A DNA stretch of 64,000 nucleotides from Candidatus Altimarinota bacterium (lineage in GTDB: Bacteria > Patescibacteriota > Gracilibacteria > BD1-5 > UBA6164). Shown here piece after piece: positions 19,988-30,580 of this stretch (position 1 is its first letter; every line of letters begins with the position of its first letter). Below the pieces are notes generated by a model, which ran no database searches, was not told where the DNA came from, and saw nothing but the letters and a program-made list of their open reading frames with translations. The position numbers were made by a program, and so were the translations under genes. The stretch lies in assembly GCA_030683605.1 (NCBI GenBank), contig JAUXPL010000011.1, forward strand, positions 1-64,000, written 5' to 3'.

Positions 19988-21541
19988 ATGTTCCAAATAA
20001 AAAATATTAAAATAAAAAATTTTAGAAATATAGTAGATGAAACGATTAATATATGAGTTAATAAAACTGTTTTTGTATGAAAAAATGGTAGTTGAAAAAC
20101 AATTGTTTTAAAAGCGATTGAGAAACTTTTTAATTCAAAAGAAATAAAAGAAAAGGATTTTAAAAATATTGAAGAAGTTTTGATATTGGAGTCTATTTTC
20201 AACTATGAATGAAAGGATTATATTATTAGAACAGAAGCATTTTATGATGGGAAAAAAGTTATAACAAGAAACTTAGAATTAGAAAAAGATATCAAAAAAA
20301 TATTAGAAAAATTGAATATTATTTATATTCCTAGTGATAGAAAAATAAATAAAAATAAAAAAGAGAATTGATATATGAAATTGATTGATTTGATACTAGA
20401 AAACAAGGAAAAATCAAAAGTTATATTAAAGAAAAAGAAAGCAAAATTAGAATCACTAGATTTACAGTCAGGTAAGAGAAAAACTACTCTATTAATTAGT
20501 TTATTAGAGTTGTATTTATACAGTATAAATAATACAAATAATGATGATTATAATGTTTTTTTAATAGACCAACCTGAGAATTTTTTGCATCCACATGCTA
20601 CACAGATGATTGACTCAATTCTACAACAAATATGAGAATTAGAAAATACCCAAATACTTTACTCTACTCATTCTTGAGAATTAGTTTCAAATTTCAAAAA
20701 ATGAAAATATGAGATTTCTGATATTATTTTTGTAAAAAATATTGAAGGTAATACAGTATTAAAATCTATAGATAATAGATATGGTAGATATAATAAAATA
20801 ATGATAAATTTGATATTCAAAAATAGTGCTATATTTTTTTCTGATGCTGTTATATTAGTAGAATGAGAAACTGAGAAAATATCAGTACCAAATATATATG
20901 AAAATATTAATACTGAAAAATTTATAAAATCATCAAATCTTAAATTATCAAGAGAAGATAAAAAGAATTATTTTAATCTAAATTATAAAAACATAAGTGT
21001 AATAGATGTAGGAGGGAAATGAGCATTACATGAATGGTATATGTTTGCATCAGATTTATTCGGAAAACAAAATGTAGTAGCAGTAATAGATAGAGATGAA
21101 AACTATGAACTAGATTATGAAAAAATAGAAAAATCTATCAAAAAAGTTCATCATATAGAATCAGTAAATGAAAAAGAATTCAAAAATTATAATTGGATAG
21201 TACTAGATTGAGAATTTGAAAATTATTATAAAATAGAATCAATTAAGAAATATTTAACAGAAAAAATAAATAAAAGAAAAGAGAGATTTTGAGCAGATTT
21301 CGACCCAAAAGTTCATGAAATGAGTTTGAAACATTTGGATGATATGTTAGAAAGACTTAAAACAGCAAAAAAAATATCATCAGAGTACGAAAGATTATTT
21401 AATACATATTTTTATAAATATTCTAAGCCAACAATAGCATTTAATTTATCTATTTGGTTAAGCCAAAATAATTGATATGATGATAATTTATACAAAATAT
21501 TTGCTGAAATAATTGAAAAATTTGACCACAAAAAAAGCTAA
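19988..21541 (+). CDS. OLD-family ATP-dependent endonuclease (AAA and TOPRIM)
   Basis: 517 residues. ATPase domain: Walker A VGKNGSGKT (residues 30-38, two TGA glycines), Walker B-type FLIDQPENFLHP (about 191-202) and the H-loop STHSGEL. TOPRIM domain from about 285: ILVEGETEK with the catalytic Glu, then VIDVGGK and VVAVIDRDE supplying the acidic metal ligands. This is the class 2 OLD arrangement. Such nucleases nick or cut DNA; several act in phage defence, alone or with a UvrD-like helicase, which is absent here. Flanked by a decayed repeat upstream and a shared terminator downstream. Confidence 0.85.
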
Positions 21542-21559
21542 GTAACACCTAGCTTTTTT
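21533..21559. terminator. Bidirectional terminator between OLD and SIS genes
   Basis: AAAAAAAGCTA / TAGCTTTTTTT around GTAACACC, overlapping the OLD stop codon. Confidence 0.75.
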
Positions 21560-22488
21560 TATTCTACAATAATATTTAATCCTTTTCAGAATTCATATTT
21601 ATTTAAGTTTTCTATATAAGTTTTTATATTTTCTTTAAAATACTGTGGGTATGAATTTTGTATTCTTCATATTACATAGTATCAAATAGCCATTATTCAT
21701 GCTAAAGAGCAATTTTCTGGTAAAGGGAAGTTCAATAATTCTCAATATAAACATTCAAGTTCTCATTTTCAAAATGTAATAGATAATTCTTTTGAGTGAG
21801 GTACTACAGTAGTTGCATGTTTCATTTGTTCGTATGAGAATACATCACGAGCTATTTTTCTACCAAATAATTCTATGAATTTTACTATAAATAATTGATT
21901 TACTCATGCAAATTTATCAGGAGTTACTAGTAAATATGAATCATATTTAGAAAAATCTGTCTTATTCAAAATTGGATCAATATATTCTTGAATGTATTTT
22001 TTTATAATACTTGGATTTTCTCAAGTATAAGCGATTACCCATCACATATATGTTGAAGTGTTATATGTATATGGTTCTCTATTTTTAGCTGTTACTATTG
22101 TATTTTCTTCTCATATTATTTTACTTGCTGTTGAGTTTTTACTACATGTTAATAATTTTGCTTTTATTCATTTTTCTATAGCTTTTTTAGCAAAAACTAT
22201 AGCATGTTTTTCACCTGATGCAGATAAAATAACTAATCAATCTACATCTTTATTTATACTTTCTTCAAAATTAGTCTCATCACAAAATATTGCATCTATT
22301 CATCAAAATATTATTTTCGCTGTTACAATAGCATTTCCAGAACCGGCTATTAATGGTCTTTTAAAATCGGAAATATCCAATCTTTTCATATCAGTTATTT
22401 CAAATAATTCTAATGCTCACATTACAATATCATCTAGTGATAATAAACTGTCATCAGAAAAATCTTTAATTGTATTCAAATAATTCAT
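21559..22488 (-). CDS. SIS-domain protein (sugar isomerase-like)
   Basis: 309 residues. SIS fold signatures: LIAGSGNAIVTAKII (residues 46-60) and the second loop LVILSASGEKHAIVFAKKAI followed by a strand AKLLTC; a C-terminal GKGELECLYGELLNFPLPEN resembles the substrate lid seen in bifunctional GlmS/phosphoglucose isomerase-type proteins. It probably binds or isomerises a phosphosugar in the cytosol; the exact sugar is unclear. Sequence coverage is full length for a two-SIS-subdomain protein. Single gene on the minus strand. Confidence 0.75.
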
Positions 22489-22556
22489 TTTTTATGTTAT
22501 AATATATAATTGTGTTTTTATTATATTCAAAATTCATTAAAAAGTAAGTCTTTTTT

Positions 22557-22585
22557 TTGACAAATGTTTCAAAGTGTAATACTAT
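22557..22585 (+). promoter_or_regulatory. Promoter of a 48-residue gene
   Basis: TTGACA at 22557-22562 and TACTAT at 22580-22585, 17-bp spacer. Confidence 0.5.
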
Positions 22586-22614
22586 TTATATATATTATTA
22601 GTTAACGAATAAAA

Positions 22615-22761
22615 ATGATTTGAAATAGTAATAGTTTAAAAAATGTATTTAGTTCAAAAAATACATTAAATGATACAAATGTATTAAGTAATGATGTGCA
22701 AAAAGAAAGAAAAAGATTTTCAGATAAAGTGAGTGCAAGATTAGAGTGAATATTCTTTTAA
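22615..22761 (+). CDS. Small basic protein, 48 residues
   Basis: MIGNSNSLKNVFSSKNTLND ... KERKRFSDKVSARLEGIFF. No family recognised. It has its own promoter 30 bases upstream and a strong terminator 4 bases after the stop, so it looks like a true small transcription unit. Two TGA glycines are used. Polar and basic with a hydrophobic C-terminus; it might be a small regulator or nucleic-acid-binding peptide, but nothing in the sequence proves it. A structured small RNA is an alternative reading. Confidence 0.5.
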
Positions 22762-22764
22762 TAC

Positions 22765-22796
22765 AAAAAATATCTATTATAGATATTTTTTTAATT
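22765..22796. terminator. Bidirectional terminator
   Basis: AAAAAATATCT / AGATATTTTTT around ATTAT, serving the 48-residue gene and the convergent YrdC-family gene. Confidence 0.8.
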
Positions 22797-23354
22797 CTTT
22801 CTTAAATAATTTAACTCTAGGCTATCTCACTCAAATTCAAAAATATCAGAAGGTGGATTTTTATCAGGATTTCACATATTTTCTCATAAAAATTGAATAG
22901 TTCATTTTTCTAGATAGTAGGCAAATTGTTCTTTTATCTCATTTTTGAAATATATTTCAGGATTATTAGATATATTTGCACTAGTTAAAAACATAGGTCA
23001 ATTTTCTTTTAATAATCTTTTTTGTATAGAGTTATTAGCTACTCTAAAGGCAAATTTTTCATATATATCTCTATTTAAAAATTCATTATTATCTTCATCT
23101 ATATAGTTTATCCATATTTTCAAGCTATTACATTCTGTAATTATTGTAAATGGTTTTTCATAATTTTCTAAAAACTCTATTTGTTCTTGAGTTAACTCTG
23201 TATTATCTCTCAGCCATTTAAAATCTGGAACTAATATAGCAATAGCTTTATCAAGACTTCTTTTTTTTATTTTATATATTCAGTCATATGCTTTTAAATC
23301 ATGAATAGGACAAGCCATTCAATAACATGTATCAGTAGGTATTATATATATCAT
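22791..23354 (-). CDS. YrdC/Sua5-family threonylcarbamoyl-AMP synthase
   Basis: 187 residues, the size of TsaC/YrdC. The N-terminal strand-loop IIPTDTCYGMACP (residues 4-16), the basic motif YKIKKRSLDKAIAILV and the C-terminal FAFRVANN ... GPMFLTSANISNNPE are the ATP/bicarbonate/threonine-binding motifs of this family. The enzyme makes threonylcarbamoyl-AMP for t6A37 modification of ANN-decoding tRNAs. The protein ends without the extra Sua5 domain. Downstream of it (upstream in coordinates) is the shared terminator; upstream is a repeat cluster. Confidence 0.85.
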
Positions 23355-23372
23355 CTTATTTTATTGGGTTAT

Positions 23373-23601
23373 AAACCTCACCTCAATCCTCTCCTTATAG
23401 GACAATATCATTAAGTTAAGGAATTAATTAAATTTCTCCCTTTTTCAAAGGGAGTACCCGCAGGGGGAGGGATTAGAAGCAAAGTACAAAATTATCCTTA
23501 ACTTAATGGCATTGCCTTATAGGAGAGAGGAAGCATAAGGATTTTTTAAATTATTTTTTCTTTTATTCCCTCTCCTTGAGGAGAGGGCTAGGGTGAGGTT
23601 A
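23373..23601. repeat. Repeat cluster with a split palindrome
   Basis: A family-A palindrome CTCTCCTTATAGGAGAG is interrupted by a 117-bp element (23400-23516). A second, inverted family-A copy follows at about 23566-23600 (CCCTCTCCTTGAGGAGAGGG then CTAGGGTGAGGTT). TTATTGGGTTA occurs on both sides of the cluster. No gene is present in this gap. Confidence 0.8.
23400..23516. mobile_element. MITE-like 117-bp element with 22-bp inverted ends and TTATA duplication
   Basis: Left end GGACAATATCATTAAGTTAA (with GGA following) and the inverse of the right end, GGCAATGCCATTAAGTTAAG (with GA following), match at most positions. The flanking 5 bp are TTATA on both sides (23395-23399 and 23517-23521), and removing the element and one TTATA restores the palindrome CTCTCCTTATAGGAGAG. 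The interior carries a family-B repeat (TTTCTCCCTTTTTCAAAGGG). It encodes no transposase, so it would be moved by one encoded elsewhere. Confidence 0.85.
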
Positions 23602-24288
23602 CTATTTTATTGGGTTAGCTAATGGAACTCATACTTTTCTAGGATATTTTATATGAGTTTTATTTAATTTTTCTATTAAAACTATAGTTCTATCTTGTCA
23701 TGCTAGGTTATAATTTTTTACTTTTAATATTTTAGCAGATAATCTAGAAAGTGCTTTTTTTGCAGATTTTAATTCTTCTTTGTCATCTAATTTGTATGCT
23801 GCAAATATTCAACCTTCCTTTAGTAATGGAATTACATATTCTAAAAGTGTAGGGAAGAATGCTGTAGCTCTACTAGTTACGAAATCAAATTGTTCTCTAT
23901 AATCTAGATTTTGTCATATTTCTTCAGCTCTACCACTGATTGTAGTTACATTATTTAGCTCCAATTTTTCAGCGAATTCATTTACAGCTTTTAATTTTTT
24001 TCATACAGAATCAATTCAAGTAAATTTAACATTTGGATTTGTAATAGCGAGAGGAATAAGTGGAAATCATCCACCAGTTCACATATCAGCAACTTTTCAT
24101 TCTAATTCAATAAATACATTCAACATTATAGAGTCAATAAAGTGTTTTTCTATTATTCATTCGTCATCTCTTATCGCAGAAAGGTTTATTTGACTATTTT
24201 TTTCTTTGAATAATTCTAAGAATTTTTGAAATTTTGCCAACTCTTCTTTATCTAATTCTATGTTGTATTTCTTTAAAAGTTCTTTCAT
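23602..24288 (-). CDS. rsmG: 16S rRNA (guanine527-N7) methyltransferase RsmG
   Basis: 228 residues. N-terminal helical region then the SAM-binding motif GKVADMGTGGGFPLIPLAI (four TGA glycines), FTGIDSVGKKLKAVNEFAEK, and the family stretch FDFVTSRATAFFPTLLEYVI with LKEGGIFAAYK. Methylates G527 in the 530 loop of 16S rRNA; loss gives low-level streptomycin resistance in other bacteria. Length is normal (200-240). The stop codon abuts a family-A repeat. Confidence 0.92.
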
Positions 24289-24433
24289 TTTATTTATTAA
24301 TTATGTATAAAAATTTTGCTTTGTATAGATTATATGAGTATTGATTTTTATGCAAATGTATTTTAAATTTTTTCTAGACATTCTTTAAATCTTGTATATT
24401 ATCTGTATATAATACATATTTATAATAAATTTT

Positions 24434-26632
24434 ATGTTAAATACTAAGTTAACAAAAATCCTTTTACATACAACTGATAATTATATAAAAGCTCTTGAAA
24501 AAGGGTGATTTTCTACAGTACAAGATTTATTGTATCATTTTCCTCGTGAATATGAAGATAGAACAAATGTATTAGATAATTTTTCACTTGTAAATATAAA
24601 GGATAAAAATACTATTTTAGTTACACTAGTATCTATAAATACTCAGATGACTTGATGATGAAAGTTGGTATCTAAAGCAGTTTTAGAAGATAAAAATTGA
24701 TTTTTATCAGAAGCTGTTTGGTTTAATAGAAAGTATTTAGCAACTACGCTTCAAGTTTATCAAGGTAAAAAAGTAATTGTATCTTGAAAAGTGAAATATG
24801 CATTTTGAAAAGTTACATTTCAGTCTCCAGAAGTAGAAACAGATTTATCAAAAGTATCATGAGAAATAGTTCCAGTTTATTCAGATATTAATTATATACC
24901 TAGTAAATGGACTGCTTGAAAGATTGAATTACTTAAAAAATATATATCAGAAATAGTAGAAGATATTCCTGAAAATATCATAAAAAAATATAATTTTATT
25001 CCCAAAAAAGAAGCTGTTTACAAAATTCATTTCCCAAAAAATAAAAATGATATAGAACAAGCTAAATATAGATTAGCATATTGAGAATTATATGAAATTA
25101 ATTATAAATCACTTTCAGTAAAACATGAAAATTTCAAGAATTCAGAAGGTAAATCATTAGCTCTGAAAATGAATGTAGATTTAATAAAAGATATTATTTC
25201 AAATCTACCTTTTGATTTAACAGATCATCAAAAAATAGTATTATTTCAAATACTAAAAGATATGGAAAAAACTCATTCAATGCAAAGACTTTTAGAATGA
25301 GATGTTTGAACATGAAAAACAGCAGTTGCTCTTATAGCTGCAATTCATGCGATAATAGAGTCAGATAAAAATCCCACTATTCTTACTCAAAACAGTCCTC
25401 ACCCTAACCAACAGGAACAACCTCACCCTAGCCAACAGGAACAACCTCACCCTAGCCCTCTCCTACAGGAGAGGGGAGAAAAGGTTTGAATAATAGAAAA
25501 ATTCCTTAATTCCCCCTCTCCTGTAGGAGAGGGGGCTAGGGGGTGAGGTTCTTCTCGCATCCAAGCTGCAATTATGGCTCCTACTGAAATACTTGCTAGG
25601 CAACATTTTGAGTGAATGCAGGAATTGTTTATGAAATATAATATTAGTTCACATTTACTAGTTGGTAGTTTATCAAAAAAACAAAAAGATTCTGTAAAAG
25701 CAGATATTGGACATTGAAATATAGATATAGTTATTTGAACACATGCTTTAGTTCAAGAAGATGTTTTATTTCATAGATTATGATTTGTTGTTGTTGATGA
25801 ACAACATAGATTCTGAGTAAAACAAAGGGAAGTATTAGAAAAATATGTTAGTTGACATAATTCTGAAACTGCTCTTAGTCCTCATGTATTAAACATGACT
25901 GCAACACCTATTCCTAGAACATTAGCTCTTACTCTTTATTGAGATCAAGATTTGTCGATTATTTCTCAGTATCCAAAAGGTAGAAAAGATATTTATACAA
26001 AAGTAGCAAAAAATGATAATCAGAGAAACGAAATAGAGCTTTTTGTTAGGTCACAATTAGAACAATGAAGACAAGTTTTTTGGATATCACCGCTAGTTGA
26101 AGAATCAGAAAAAATAGATTTAGCTAATGCTATTCATACATATGAAAATTTAATTGAGATTTTTCATCCATTTAGAGTATGATTGTTACATGGTAAAATG
26201 AAACCAAAGGAAAAAGATGAAGTTATGAGAGACTTTTCAGAGAATAAAATACAGGTTCTATCTAGTACCTCAGTTGTAGAAGTTTGAGTAAATATTCCAA
26301 ATGCTACAATTATGTGTATAGAATGAGCAGAGAGATTTGGATTATCACAATTACATCAATTCAGATGAAGAGTAGGTAGATGAGCATATCAATCATATTG
26401 TTATTTATTTCCAACTAATTGAAATCAAACTGATAGATTGAAAGCGATGGAATCAACAAACAATTGATTTGAATTAGCTGAAATAGATTTAGAGCTTAGA
26501 TGACCATGAGAAGTTTACTGAGTTAGGCAATCATGAGTTCCAGATTTAAAAGTAGCAGATTTGAGAGATTTAGAACTTATTTCTCAAATCAGAGAGGATA
26601 TAGAAGAATTATTTGAAAAAAGTGAGAAATAA
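24434..26632 (+). CDS. recG: ATP-dependent DNA helicase RecG with an in-frame repeat insertion
   Basis: 732 residues. N-terminal wedge/OB domain, then helicase motifs: I GDVGTGKT (about 289-296), Ia [11 protein letters not shown], Ib [23 protein letters not shown] (about 454), [12 protein letters not shown], and V/VI STSVVEVGVNIPNA ... HQFRGRVGRG. It remodels stalled replication forks. Between motifs I and Ia lie about 54 extra residues (320-374; [20 protein letters not shown] ... EGARGGSS) encoded by palindromic repeats, in a position that should sit on the surface of RecA-like domain 1. All motifs are intact, so activity is plausible. No other gene is close enough to suggest an operon. Confidence 0.93.
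25391..25553. repeat. Complex palindromic insertion inside recG
   Basis: A 24-bp unit, CCTCACCCTA(A/G)CCAACAGGAACAA, is tandem at 25397 and 25421. A third start leads into the palindrome CCCTCTCCTACAGGAGAGGG, and an inverted copy follows at 25513-25550 (CCCTCTCCTGTAGGAGAGGG then GGTGAGG). The insertion is free of TAA and TAG and keeps frame. Confidence 0.85.
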
Positions 26633-26673
26633 ATATAATCAATTTTAAATAACTTTAATTAACTCCACATTCC

Positions 26674-27705
26674 ATGACTTTAATAGAATTCTTTTTTACA
26701 ATATCCTGAGTAATTATACTGATACTAGCTATTGATATTGCTAAAAAACAGAAGTTTAATGCACTTCATTTTTTGGTATTTATTTGAGTTTGAGCGGGAT
26801 TACTTACTTTTACATATTTTCCTAATGTACTTTCTTCTATCTGAGACTTTTTTTGATTAGCCAGATGAGCTGATGTTTTGGTTTATGCATCGATAATATT
26901 TTTATTATATTTTGTATTATTATTGCTTACAAAACATGTAGAGAATAAAGAATCATTAACAGATCTTACCAGATGAATTGCATTAGAGTTATCTCCCAAA
27001 AAGGATATTCACTGAAAAGAAGTTTTTATTATTCCTGCATATAATGAGTGAAAAGTAGTATATGAAACAGTTAAAAATATATTAGACCACTGATATAAAA
27101 ATATTATAGTTATAAATGATTGATCAAAAGATAAAACAAGACATCACTTAGAAAAATTTGCTGATAGAATTATTCTAATAAATCATTTAAAAAATAGATG
27201 ACAATGAGCAGCTCTAGAGACTTGATTTGAATATGTTAGAAGATATTGAGAACATGTTAATTATGTTATTACATATGATGCAGATTGACAACATTCATTG
27301 GATGACTTGAAATCATTTGAACATATTTTGAAAGAACATCATAGTATAGATGTACTATTATGAAGTAGATTTTTATGAGCAAAGCAGGTATGAATACCTT
27401 TGATTAGAAGAATTGTATTGAAATTGTGAATTTTGTTTACTTATTTTGTAAGTAATATAAATTTAACTGATACTCATAATTGATATAGAGTAATTAGAAC
27501 TAAAACATTAAGTAAAATAAAAATAACTCAAGATTGAATGACTCATGCTTCTGAAATATTAGATATAATTTCAAACAAAAAAATTCCATACAAAGAAGTA
27601 CCAGTAACAATTAAATATACTGATTATTCATTAAATAAATGACAATCTTCTACTAATGCTATAAATATAGCTTTAAGAATTATTTGGACTAAGTTTTTTA
27701 GATAA
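26674..27705 (+). CDS. DUF2304 membrane domain fused to a GT2 glycosyltransferase
   Basis: 343 residues. Residues 1-85 hold three hydrophobic helices of DUF2304 type (VIILILAIDIAKKQKFNALH ... GLLTFTYFPNVLSSIGDFFGL). A GT2/dolichyl-phosphate-mannose-synthase-like domain follows: VFIIPAYNEG, INDGSKD, GQGAALETGFEY, the metal motif TYDADGQH (about 210) and GSRFLG. Such enzymes transfer a sugar from a nucleotide donor to polyprenyl phosphate at the membrane. DUF2304 and this GT are often separate neighbouring genes; here they form one chain. It starts 41 bp after recG and may be cotranscribed. Confidence 0.85.
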
Positions 27706-27754
27706 ATTTTTTTTAAAATTACATTCAAATTTTAAGGTTGTATTAAGGTCATAT

Positions 27755-27788
27755 GAGTAATATAAGTTTTTATATTACTTTTTTTATT
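27755..27788 (+). terminator. Terminator after the DUF2304-GT2 gene
   Basis: AGTAATATA / TATATTACT stem around AGTTTT, then eight Ts; it ends just before the next start codon at 27791. Confidence 0.7.
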
Positions 27789-27790
27789 AT

Positions 27791-30439
27791 ATGAAATTTA
27801 GAAAAATATTTATTTTTTTGTTATTCTTTTTGATTTTACTTAATCAAGTTTTTACTAATCTGAAATTTTCAGAAATACTACCTAATACTATAGATGATGC
27901 TAATTTAGAGTATATTGAATTGCATAATTCTTGAGATTTAGTCTTGTATTTAAGTTGATATATATTAAAAGATAAATCCTGAAAAGAATTTATTTTTAAT
28001 GATAGTTATTTTTTAAATCCGCTAGAAAAGAAAAAATATTATAGACCAGAAACTAAAATATTATTAAATAATACTGATGAGCAGTTATTTTTGTATGATA
28101 ATTTTTGAAATTTGATAGATTCTTATAGTTATACTAATTCTGAAAATTGAAAAGTTATAATTATAAATCAAATTATAGTTGATACTCAAACTTGAAGTGT
28201 AGAAGATAATTCTGATGAATTATTAACTCAAACTTGATCTAATAATAATATAGATTTAGAATCTTCTCAATTATGAGTTACTGAAAACGATACTAATGAT
28301 AGTATTATTGATGATAATAATATTAATACTAACTCATGAGTTTTAGATATTAGTAATGATACTCAATCTTGAGTTTTAGATTCTTTTACTTGATCAATTA
28401 ATAATTATATTTTAACACCAGAAGTAAAATTTGTTTTTCAATCACCGAGTTATATATTAGAAAAAGATGAAAAATTAACTATTTATAATTGTGATACAAG
28501 TAAAGAAGAATGTAAAATAAATCTAGATTTAAGTAGTAGTTTTACATGATCTTTTAAGTCAAGTGATTTTAGTTGTGTAACAAGTTTTTGATTTGTTACA
28601 TGAGAAGAAAACAAATGCAATCCATGAACAATAATTGTTCCAGAATGAAGCTATGATTTTAACTTTAAATTAATACATAAAATCAATTCTGATATATTTT
28701 CAGAACTACAAATCCAAATATTAAATAAATGATATATAAAAACATCTATCACTTGATGAAATACATTTATAAATAATGTGTACAATGATTCAAATCAAAT
28801 AAATATTGAAAAACCTGAAATAGTAGTGCAAAGCTGATTAGATAAAAATAATGAATGTACGAATAAAAAATCTTGTAGTGTAAATTTTTTGTATCAGACT
28901 AAAAATTCAAAAGAAAGATGTTTATGGGATTTTTGATGAGCTATTTATGATATATGACTTGAAAATAAATGTAATCCTTGATATGTTAAATATAATAATT
29001 GAAATTATATAGTAAAATTGAAAGTATACCAAGATACAAATCCTAATAATTATAATGCAAATGAAATTAAATTTACAAATATTATTGTTGAAAATAATGA
29101 TAAAAAACTAGAACAGTCTTTTGTTGAATTAAAAAATGATATTATAGAAAATGTATTTATTGATTTAAAAAAGGAATTAGTTTTTAATTATAATAAACTT
29201 AAAATTAACAAAGTACTTCCTAATCCAATAGGTAGTGATGATTGAGAATTTATTGAATTAATTAATAAATGAAATATAGATATTGATTTATCAAAATGTA
29301 TTTTGGATGATATATTAAATTGATGAAGTAAGCCATATAAATTTAAAAATACAGATTTTATTAAAAAGTGAGAAATCAGAATATTTAATAAGGAAGTTAC
29401 TAAAATTAATTTGAATAATGACAAGGATGAAGTAAATATAATTTGTGATTGAATTTTGATAGATAAATTAACATGGACTACAAATGTTAAAGAATGAGAA
29501 TATTTGGATCATTCAAATCTAGATGTTTTGTTGTGAAAAGCCTTGGTTATTGAAGTAATAGAAAATAATTTATTAAAAATACAGTTTTTAAATTCTAAAA
29601 AAATAGAAAAATTGAATTTCTTATGATTGAATATTTATGATAATCAAGAACTAACTGATTATTTAAATGATACTCTCACATCAGAAGAAATAGAGGTTGA
29701 GTTAGATTCTAATAAATTAAGAGATAATAATAATAATTTACTTTGAACTGTATATATTTGATGAAATAGTTTAAATAAGAAATTAATTGAACAATGATAT
29801 GCTAAAACTATATCAGATTATGATTTCAAATATAAAGATGACTATATAAAAGCTGAAACAATTGCTAAAAAAAATAATATTTGAATATGGACTTCAAATA
29901 ATGAAATCAAAAAAATAAATGAATCCAAAACAGTAACTGTAAAAAGTCAAAAAAAACTAGAAGCTATTATAACTGTTCAATGAAAAATGACAGCAAAAAA
30001 AATATTAACCTGAAATATTATTACATGTTTTGATACTTGTAGTATTAATTTTGATTGAACAAATAGTACTTGAAATATAAAAAAATACAACTGGGATTTT
30101 TGAAATTCTAAGAAATTTGATTGAAAAAACCCACCAAGTATTAAATATGAAAAATTTTGAAATTATAAAGTATATTTAGCTGTATCAAATGATACTTGAG
30201 AAATAAATATGAAAACATTTAATGTTAATTTTTATAAATCACCTAAAGTAGAAAAAAAATCTTCAAAAGTTACCAAAGTCTCATCAACTTGAAAAACTTT
30301 AAATACTAATGATAAAATAATTGAACAAGAATTTATAGATATTGAAACAAATAATAATTCAATTTATTATTACATTTTTTTAGCTATTTTTTGAATTATA
30401 TTAGTTGTAATTCTACTAAAAAAAGAAAAAATGATCTAA
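27791..30439 (+). CDS. Exported multi-domain protein: two lamin-tail domains, degenerate SNase domain, C-terminal anchor
   Basis: 882 residues. Signal-like N-terminus (KIFIFLLFFLILLNQVF). A lamin-tail-like domain at about 20-117 (SEILPNTIDD, LEYIELHNSG, LYLSGYILKD), a Ser/Thr/Asp-rich linker, paired-Cys beta domains (about 230-420), a second lamin-tail domain at 470-561 (VLPNPIGSDDGEFIELINKG), a staphylococcal-nuclease-like domain at 582-701 (NSLNKKLIEQGYAK, AKKNNIGIW), a PKD-like domain and a C-terminal membrane helix (860-875) with a basic tail. The SNase domain lacks the usual catalytic residues: RLIGIDAPE reads KLNFLGLNIYDN and the YGR arginine is Asn. Probably a surface protein anchored in the membrane, binding rather than cutting DNA. 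Confidence 0.75.
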
Positions 30440-30444
30440 ATGAA

Positions 30445-30490
30445 TTTCATAACTCACACTTGTCCACTAGGGTAGGATAGAGTTATGAAA
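30445..30490 (+). other. Stem-loop between the lamin-tail protein and gpsA
   Basis: TTTCATAACTC pairs perfectly with GAGTTATGAAA over a 24-base loop. No T-run follows, so it is not a normal terminator. It might be an RNA-processing or regulatory hairpin, and its right arm overlaps the start of a 26-codon frame of unknown meaning (30485-30565). Confidence 0.4.
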
Positions 30491-30580
30491 ATAATTTGAT
30501 TAGTATGAACAATTACGTTTTTAAATTTACATTTAGATATTTTTATATATAATCTAGCTCATTAATTTAAATAAATATAT

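Noticed and set aside
25397-25479. Possible CRISPR-like tandem repeat in recG
   Set aside because: There are only two to three 24-bp units without spacers, they lie inside a coding gene, and they are part of the palindromic element family.
30485-30565. 26-codon frame MKIIGLVGTITFL... before gpsA
   Set aside because: It overlaps a hairpin arm, has no promoter or ribosome binding site and no conserved feature; too weak to call as a gene.
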